From JAUWZS01 sp964423085 (GTDB lineage Archaea; Aenigmatarchaeota; Aenigmatarchaeia; CG10238-14; SCSR01), in contig CAYRDB010000017.1 of assembly GCA_964423085.1 (NCBI GenBank), positions 1 to 8,447 of the forward strand: a DNA stretch of 8,447 nucleotides. Direction: 5' to 3'. The notes beneath the pieces are model-generated. The model was not told the DNA's origin. It ran no database searches and worked only from the letters and a program-made list of their open reading frames with translations. The stretch's first letter is position 1, and every line of letters starts with the position of its first letter. A program made the position numbers and the translations under genes. Positions 4,349 through 8,447 of the stretch are shown here, piece by piece.

Positions 4349-5155
4349 ATGGCGTCGAAAAAAAGGAAGGCCAAACCCTCAAGGAAGGCTGCCAAAAGGT
4401 CTAAAAAGATACAAGTTCTAAGGACCGTGAAGGACTCTTTCATCATTTTCAAGAAGAATCCGGTGCTGTTTGTTCCAGTTGTGCTTTTCGCGCTGCTGCA
4501 AGTGGCATCGTATTTCCTTGTCCCGGACGTGTCTGCGCTTTATGCAATGCAGGATAATGAGATGGCGGCGCTGTCACTGTCCCAGTTCGCAATCATGATA
4601 GCTTCGATGATGATAGCAGTTTTAATGGTCAAAATGGCGCACGACTCAACTAGCAAAAAGTTCTCCTTCATGGCGTCCTTGAAGGCTTCCCCAGGAAAGT
4701 TCCTGAAGGGAATTGGGATATTCGTAATCAATTTCGTGCTCATAATCACGCTGAGCCTTCTGTTCGTGCCCACGCTCTTCATACCAGTGGAGACCACAGC
4801 GCTCCTGACTGCAATACCTTACACAGCTGTCGCTTTTCTGATATTTTCTTACGTGCTGATCAGGCTAAGCATGGCCCTCTTCGGCGCAGTTATAGACAAC
4901 AAGGGGCTTCTTCAGTCGTTCAAATACAGCTGGAACATAACCAAAGGCAGCGTAGTCAGAATGTTCTCAGTGAACCTTTTGGTGTTCCTGATATTCTGGG
5001 CAATCGCTTTTGTGGCAACTTCGGCTGCGATAGTTGCGATGGGTTCTGAAACGGCTTCGGTCGCGGCCAGCGGTTTCAGCTATGTCATATCCCCGCTGAT
5101 TTTCGGCGTGGGCGTGGCGGCGAATGTTCTGATGTACTCCAAGCTAAAGAGATAG
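4349..5155 (+). CDS. Multi-pass membrane protein, about six helices
   Basis: The ATG at 4349 is preferred over the TTG at 4346 because of the TATA spacing, giving 268 residues. The first 20 residues are very basic (MASKKRKAKP and on), likely cytoplasmic. Hydrophobic segments lie near 40-58, 77-97, 121-145, 149-178, 204-230 and 238-263. The loop before helix five contains FKYSWNITKG, resembling the SW-x-x-TKG motif of polytopic proteins related to the membrane domain of glycerophosphodiester phosphodiesterases and archaeal DUF4013-like families. That is a resemblance recalled from memory. There is no catalytic domain. It ends one base before the next gene, so the two are probably co-transcribed. 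Confidence 0.85.
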   Translation: MASKKRKAKPSRKAAKRSKKIQVLRTVKDSFIIFKKNPVLFVPVVLFALLQVASYFLVPDVSALYAMQDNEMAALSLSQFAIMIASMMIAVLMVKMAHDSTSKKFSFMASLKASPGKFLKGIGIFVINFVLIITLSLLFVPTLFIPVETTALLTAIPYTAVAFLIFSYVLIRLSMALFGAVIDNKGLLQSFKYSWNITKGSVVRMFSVNLLVFLIFWAIAFVATSAAIVAMGSETASVAASGFSYVISPLIFGVGVAANVLMYSKLKR

Positions 5156-5156
5156 G

Positions 5157-5504
5157 ATGGATTCTATCGGCTTTGAAAGACTTGTCGGGATGCTTTGCAT
5201 GGCTAGTAAAAAATTAAAGCATGTTATAAGGAAGGCCAGGCTGAGGAAGAGCATTGGCTCGTTCCACCGCGAGTTCAAGAGCCAGCTCAAGACATTCATA
5301 ACGGGCGCGTTCGCATTTGTCGCAGCGCTTCTGTGGAGGGACGCAATATCATCCTTCCTGGAAACTTACGAGGAGGCTATACAGTCATTCCTGAGCTTTG
5401 AGCATGCTTGGATATCGCAGATGATCACCGCTACAATCATATCTGTGGTCGCAGTGCTCGCCATAATAGTGGTGTCGAAGATACTGGACGGCAAGAAGAA
5501 CTAG
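5157..5504 (+). CDS. Small two-helix membrane protein, DUF5654-like
   Basis: The ATG at 5157 follows the previous stop by one base, favouring translational coupling and giving 115 residues. An in-frame ATG at 5199 (MASKKLKHV) would give 101 residues, and neither has a strong Shine-Dalgarno. The start is basic. One hydrophobic segment (about 48-64) contains GAFAFVAALLWRDAI, similar to the aromatic VAALAW-N-DAI pattern I associate with DUF5654. After an amphipathic stretch, a second helix spans about 88-108 and ends in a charged KILDGKKN. Function is unknown; the operon suggests it works with the upstream membrane protein. Confidence 0.8.
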   Translation: MDSIGFERLVGMLCMASKKLKHVIRKARLRKSIGSFHREFKSQLKTFITGAFAFVAALLWRDAISSFLETYEEAIQSFLSFEHAWISQMITATIISVVAVLAIIVVSKILDGKKN

Positions 5505-5529
5505 CTTGTTTCAAAGCTGAACAAAAGAT

Positions 5530-5541
5530 TTAATATATTAA
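5530..5541 (+). promoter_or_regulatory. TATA box for tRNA-Lys
   Basis: TTAATATATTAA is a perfect palindrome preceded by CAAAAGAT, a plausible BRE. It ends 26 bases before the first base of tRNA-Lys. The upstream gene runs in the same direction, so unlike the other AT palindromes it need not serve both strands. Confidence 0.6.
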
Positions 5542-5567
5542 GACTGAATATTCATTACATTTCACAT

Positions 5568-5642
5568 GGGCTCATAGCTCAGCATGGCCAGAGCAGCTGA
5601 CTCTTAATCAGTTGGTCGTGGGTTCAAATCCCACTGAGCCCA
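5568..5642 (+). tRNA. tRNA-Lys (anticodon CTT)
   Basis: A complete 75-nt cloverleaf. The acceptor is GGGCTCA/TGAGCCC, the D arm GCTC/GAGC with loop AGCATGGCCA, and the anticodon stem GCTGA/TCAGT (one G-U) with loop CTCTTAA, reading anticodon CTT. The T arm is GTGGG/CCCAC with loop TTCAAAT, and the discriminator is A. No intron and no encoded CCA. Confidence 0.96.
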
Positions 5643-5690
5643 CTTTCCCAACGGCCGAAGGCGTCGAAATGAAACCTACTTATCTTTCAA

Positions 5691-6206
5691 ATGACTTTTA
5701 AAATTATGCCCGATATCAAGCTCGGAGAAAGGGATAAGCTAGAAATTTTCGTGGCAGTAGAAAACCCAATAAGGCTGAACATGCTCCTGCAATTATATGA
5801 AAGGGAGCCGATGAACCATTCGGAAATTTCGAGAATTTTCGGTCTAACTGAAAAAGATTATTCGCATCACATGAACATTTTAATGAATCACTCGTTGGTG
5901 AAGCCGGACTGGACGAAATACAACAAAGAACCTGATCCTGCAATCCGCGAAAATATATTGAAGGATGGGTACCTGTCCACGACAATGCTCGGAAAAAAGG
6001 CGGTAGAACTAATCACCGAATGCTACAAAAATGAGATAAGGGACACACTGTCGATATACGAAGACTTCATCAAGGAGCTCCTCCACAGGAGGACGTTTGA
6101 ATGTTTTGAAAGAAAATACGGGGATTCTGGAAAAACGCCAAAAATTTTCGAGATATATGATGACCTGAAGTTGCTCTACGCAATAGTGGGCGTAAGCAAC
6201 CGTTAA
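5691..6206 (+). CDS. Winged-helix (ArsR-like) DNA-binding protein
   Basis: This 171-residue protein has a predicted winged helix-turn-helix at about 15-110. LEIFVAVENPIRLNMLLQL is the first helix, NHSEISRIFGLTEKDYSHHM the helix-turn-helix with Ser and His in the recognition helix, and ILMNHSLVKPD leads into the wing. It closes with YLSTTMLGKKAVELI, the typical end of such domains. A charged helical tail (about 113-171) may be a dimer or effector part. No metal-site cysteines are evident. The ATG at 5691 lacks a Shine-Dalgarno. ATG 5706 (MPDIKLGERD) lies 24 nt after TATA-like CTTATCTT (5679-5686) and may be the true leaderless start. It is probably a transcription regulator of unknown target. 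Confidence 0.8.
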   Translation: MTFKIMPDIKLGERDKLEIFVAVENPIRLNMLLQLYEREPMNHSEISRIFGLTEKDYSHHMNILMNHSLVKPDWTKYNKEPDPAIRENILKDGYLSTTMLGKKAVELITECYKNEIRDTLSIYEDFIKELLHRRTFECFERKYGDSGKTPKIFEIYDDLKLLYAIVGVSNR

Positions 6207-6209
6207 ATC
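6202..6209 (+). promoter_or_regulatory. TATA-like element overlapping the previous stop codon
   Basis: GTTAAATC includes the TAA stop (6204-6206) of the upstream winged-helix gene. Its centre is about 25 nt before 6231, predicting a leader of about 10 nt that would contain the GGTG Shine-Dalgarno at 6233-6236. The match to consensus is modest. Confidence 0.4.
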
Positions 6210-6241
6210 CTTTCGTTCCCAAATTGCAATCAGGTGCGCTT

Positions 6242-6526
6242 ATGAACGGATGCTTTGAAGGAATGTACAGGAAGCTCAAGGAGGACGCCCAGGAAATACT
6301 CAAACTTCCTTGCATGCTAAAAGTCCTTGCGTCGATATCGAGCAACGCTCAGGTTGTCGGAGAAAACTCGTACAGGGCCGCGATCTGGCTGGAGAAAAAA
6401 GGATACGCTTGCCTGTCTAGTGGGCTTTCGAACATCAACATAACGGAATACGGCGTCATGGTTCTGGACATGGCAAAGTCTTTTTCAAACCCTTTGGGCA
6501 TGTACAGAAACAGGGTTCTGGTTTAG
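6242..6526 (+). CDS. Small winged-helix-like protein
   Basis: ATG 6242 is chosen over a TTG at 6224 because GGTG (6233-6236) lies five bases upstream, giving 94 residues. MLKVLASISS looks like a first helix, GENSYRAAIWLEKKGYA a helix that could fill the groove, and INITEYGVMVLDMAKSF resembles the wing and final helix (compare the common LTEYG ending of winged helices). The first 20 residues are amphipathic. The fold call is inferred from this pattern and is weaker than for the upstream gene. The two genes are tandem, 35 nt apart, and may form a regulatory pair. It converges on TFB with only 12 nt between the stops. Confidence 0.65.
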   Translation: MNGCFEGMYRKLKEDAQEILKLPCMLKVLASISSNAQVVGENSYRAAIWLEKKGYACLSSGLSNINITEYGVMVLDMAKSFSNPLGMYRNRVLV

Positions 6527-6538
6527 AGAATATACCAT

Positions 6539-7498
6539 CTAGTCTAGATACACTTCATCGAGGTCGACGCCCCGCACAATGTCCTTGTACCTGTTCCTCA
6601 CCGTGACCTCGGTTATGCCTGCCGCGTCGGCTATCTTCTTCTGCGTCACGTTCTTTCCCATCATCTTGCATGCCTGGTAAAGAACGGCCGCGGCCATTGC
6701 GAACGGATTCTTGCCGTGGTCTATTCTGGCATCCTTGACCTTTTTCATGAGTTCATACGCAGTTCTCATATCCTCCCCGTCAAGGCGCATTAGTCCGATT
6801 ATCCTGTTAAGGTACAGCATGTCATCGGGCTGGCCGACGGCGCATCCAAACTCCTTATCGATGAACCTGTATGCCTTGGATATGCTTTTCTTGGTAGACC
6901 ACCTGTTGCGCTCTGCGAGAGCAGATACTTCATTCAGGCTTCTCAGGCACCTGCCGTCCTGCCTGATTGCAAGGTAAACGCACGCCCCGACCATGTCGAC
7001 TATGCTCCTCCCCTTTACCATTTTCGCATTCATTGCATTCCTGTATATTAGAGAAGCGTTCTCCATCAGCTTGCTGTCGTTGAGGTTCAATCCTGAAAAA
7101 TACATGCTTAGGTATGAAAGCGCTTTCGAAAGGTTCTTCTCACGCGAAGTGGGAAACCTGGACCTGTAGTCGACCTTCCTGAGCCTGCGCATCACAGCGG
7201 CGTCCTTAGGATCTATCCTCCTGCCATACCTGTCAGTGTTGTCATATTTGTGCTTCCCTATCTTGGTGCCACCTATTCCTCCATCGTGCGTAAGAAGTGT
7301 TGTAGAACCGCTGGCTCTGGCCCTTTCCGATCTCTGCTTTTGGTCGTAAGCCCTGCGTTCGTAGCCCAAGTCCAGGCTTGTATTCTCAACCACCAGGCCG
7401 CAGTCGCCGCAAACTATCTCCTTGGTGTCGGAGTCCTGTATTATGTTCCTGCTGTTGCACTCCGGGCAGCAATCCGCTTTTTTTTCAGTGTCCTGCAT
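6539..7498 (-). CDS. tfb: Transcription initiation factor B (TFB, archaeal TFIIB)
   Basis: This 319-residue protein is close to the usual TFB length. The N-terminal zinc ribbon has C11, C14, C30 and C33 (CPEC, CGDC), which recruits RNA polymerase. The B-reader/linker region contains SGSTTLLTHDGGIGGTKIG, a recognisable variant of the GxxxTxxxHDxGxGTxI motif. Two cyclin-like repeats follow (about 118-210 and 225-312). The second ends in GKNVTQKKIADAAGITEVTVRNR (about 281-303), whose helix-turn-helix reads the BRE next to TATA. TFB works with TBP in promoter recognition. The ATG at 7498 is 25 nt from a TATA-like box, so the mRNA is likely leaderless. The gene follows the AlkD-like gene by 24 nt. 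I cannot tell whether it is the sole TFB or a paralogue. Confidence 0.97.
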   Translation of the reverse strand: MQDTEKKADCCPECNSRNIIQDSDTKEIVCGDCGLVVENTSLDLGYERRAYDQKQRSERARASGSTTLLTHDGGIGGTKIGKHKYDNTDRYGRRIDPKDAAVMRRLRKVDYRSRFPTSREKNLSKALSYLSMYFSGLNLNDSKLMENASLIYRNAMNAKMVKGRSIVDMVGACVYLAIRQDGRCLRSLNEVSALAERNRWSTKKSISKAYRFIDKEFGCAVGQPDDMLYLNRIIGLMRLDGEDMRTAYELMKKVKDARIDHGKNPFAMAAAVLYQACKMMGKNVTQKKIADAAGITEVTVRNRYKDIVRGVDLDEVYLD

Positions 7499-7519
7499 GA
7501 AAAGAATATAGAACTAAAA

Positions 7520-7527
7520 GATTTAAG
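7520..7527 (-). promoter_or_regulatory. TATA-like box for tfb, overlapping the upstream stop codon
   Basis: On the minus strand CTTAAATC includes the TAA stop of the AlkD-like gene and is centred about 25 nt before the tfb ATG. It predicts a leaderless tfb transcript in addition to possible read-through from upstream. Confidence 0.5.
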
Positions 7528-8227
7528 CTGTTCCGCGTAGGTAGCGCTTCCTTTCAGATTCAGGCAGCCTCTCTATGGCGTACCTGAGCATGGTTCTGGG
7601 CATCTTCCTGCAGTTCCTGTCCAGGAATGCCTTTAGAACCTTTGCGTCCTTCTTTCCGACCTCCCTGAGCATCCATCCAACGGCCTTGTGTATGAGACCG
7701 TGCCCGTCGCCCAGAAGCATCTCCGAAATATTCAGCGTGTCCTTGTAATCACCCTTGCGTATGAAAGCGTACGTGGACACGATTGAAATCCTCCTCTCCC
7801 AAAGGTTGGCCGAACTGGCCAGTTTGTAAAGCACTTTTCTCGGCTTGTCGGACAGATAATCTCCGACTATTCCCGGGCAGGACAGGTCCACCAAATCCCA
7901 GTTGTTCACGCGCTTCGCATTATTCAGGTAGAAACGGAAAATGGCGCCCCTGGATTTGTCCTCGGATTTGTATTTCTCCAAAAGTATGAGCAGCGCCATC
8001 ATCCTGTGCTCGTGAACCCTGCTTTCCAGAAGCTTCTGTATGTCTGTCATCCGCAGACTTGCATGTCTCTTCGCGACCTGCCTCTGGACCGGCACCCTTA
8101 TCCCCAGGAACACGTCGCCCTCGCCGTACTCGCCTTTGCCTGTTTTGAAGAAGCGCTGCAGTATTTCGGCTGTCTTTTTATCTTTCAGCCCTTCCAGTTC
8201 CTTTACAACACTGCCGCATGACTCCAT
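7523..8227 (-). CDS. AlkD-like DNA alkylation repair protein (HEAT-repeat glycosylase family)
   Basis: The 234-residue length matches the DNA alkylation repair family of all-helical HEAT-like proteins that remove alkylated purines. RFFKTGKGEYGEGDVFLGIR (about 25-44) is the characteristic opening. NNWDLVD supplies W110 and D114, LWERR gives R145/R146, and HKAVGWMLREVG gives W185. These correspond by position to the catalytic or DNA-contact W109, D113, R148 and W187 of Bacillus cereus AlkD. MPRTMLRYAIE is the usual last motif. All key residues are present, so it should be active. It likely starts at ATG 8227 as a leaderless mRNA, with tfb following in the same direction. Confidence 0.93.
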   Translation of the reverse strand: MESCGSVVKELEGLKDKKTAEILQRFFKTGKGEYGEGDVFLGIRVPVQRQVAKRHASLRMTDIQKLLESRVHEHRMMALLILLEKYKSEDKSRGAIFRFYLNNAKRVNNWDLVDLSCPGIVGDYLSDKPRKVLYKLASSANLWERRISIVSTYAFIRKGDYKDTLNISEMLLGDGHGLIHKAVGWMLREVGKKDAKVLKAFLDRNCRKMPRTMLRYAIERLPESERKRYLRGTA

Positions 8228-8248
8228 TATACAAGTATGGGCTCGGAA

Positions 8249-8258
8249 TTTAATATTA
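8249..8258. promoter_or_regulatory. TATA box shared by divergent AlkD-like and SGNH hydrolase genes
   Basis: TTTAATATTA lies mid-way in the 50-nt gap. Its centre is about 25 nt before the plus-strand ATG at 8278 and about 27 nt before the minus-strand ATG at 8227. Both distances fit leaderless archaeal transcripts. ATAT-containing sequence at 8266-8272 is too close to 8278 to be its TATA box. Confidence 0.55.
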
Positions 8259-8277
8259 GAAGCAAGATATAATTCTT

Positions 8278-8447
8278 ATGTCAACTTTTATCGTATTCGG
8301 CGACAGCATAGCCTACGGCGCGTGGGACAGCGAAGGTGGCTGGGTACAGAGGCTGAGGCGATTCTTGGACTCGGCGGATTCCGGCGACATTGTTTACAAT
8401 CTTGGAATATCCGGCGACACGGCTGGCGGAGTCCTTGAAAGGATGAA
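8278..8447 (+). CDS. SGNH/GDSL-family hydrolase (partial, N-terminus)
   Basis: Fifty-six codons are visible before the window ends. The start MSTFIVFGDSIAYGAW has the block I GDS motif, whose Ser10 would be the nucleophile. NLGISGDTAGG carries the block II Gly region. This order and spacing match SGNH hydrolases (esterases, lipases, carbohydrate deacetylases). The catalytic Asp and His lie beyond the edge and cannot be checked. There is no signal peptide, so it is probably cytoplasmic. The gene likely has a leaderless mRNA from the shared TATA box. Confidence 0.88.
   Translation, partial: MSTFIVFGDSIAYGAWDSEGGWVQRLRRFLDSADSGDIVYNLGISGDTAGGVLERM

Noticed and set aside
4598..4612. C-box-like GATGATGA suggesting a C/D box sRNA
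   Set aside because: It falls within the coding sequence of a transmembrane helix (Ser-Met-Met-Ile codons) with no properly spaced D box.
7250..7540. 96-residue plus-strand frame over the tfb start
   Set aside because: Antisense to the TFB zinc ribbon, which is intact, and has no promoter or ribosome-binding site of its own.

Overview
This window is archaeal. It encodes a transcription factor B (TFB). Several genes have a TATA-like box 24-28 nt upstream of a start codon with no room for a leader, the leaderless layout common in archaea. Three tRNA genes lack an encoded CCA, and one carries a short intron bounded by an archaeal bulge-helix-bulge splice motif. Gaps are short, convergent stop codons overlap, and two TATA boxes overlap the stop codon of the previous gene. 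I infer a compact, small-genome archaeon, possibly DPANN and perhaps Micrarchaeota-like. The lineage is a guess from gene style and the noncanonical tRNA intron, not from a phylogenetic marker.

Layout. Positions 1-62 hold the tail of an unrecognised gene. A DEAD-box RNA helicase (231-1502) follows, behind a long leader that can fold. Next comes a 56-residue zinc-ribbon protein of the CxxC-x17-CxxC type (1613-1783) with its own promoter and leader. Both proteins carry Arg/Gly/Phe-rich segments and may form an RNA-handling module. A non-coding gap (1784-2000) with a T-rich tract, a perfect inverted repeat and a direct repeat leads to a single-pass surface protein with a Thr-rich stalk (2001-2822). 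Converging on it are a metallophosphoesterase (2819-3562) and a 131-residue protein that looks like two tandem beta-alpha-beta repeats (3609-4004), both on the minus strand.

The middle holds divergent tRNA-Ala(CGC) and tRNA-Ile(GAT) genes around one palindromic TATA box. The tRNA-Ile gene has a 19-nt intron in its D stem. Then come two adjacent membrane-protein genes (4349-5155, 5157-5504), tRNA-Lys(CTT), and two winged-helix-like genes (5691-6206, 6242-6526). Converging from the right are TFB (6539-7498) and an AlkD-like DNA alkylation repair protein (7523-8227). At the right edge an SGNH/GDSL hydrolase begins (8278 to the window end), divergent from the AlkD-like gene across a 50-nt gap with one TATA box that fits both directions.

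The main themes are RNA maintenance (helicase, zinc ribbon, tRNAs) and transcription control (TFB, winged helices). I see no CRISPR array, transposase, integrase or prophage gene. The most distinctive signals are the D-stem tRNA intron, the two single-TATA divergent promoters and the foldable helicase leader.
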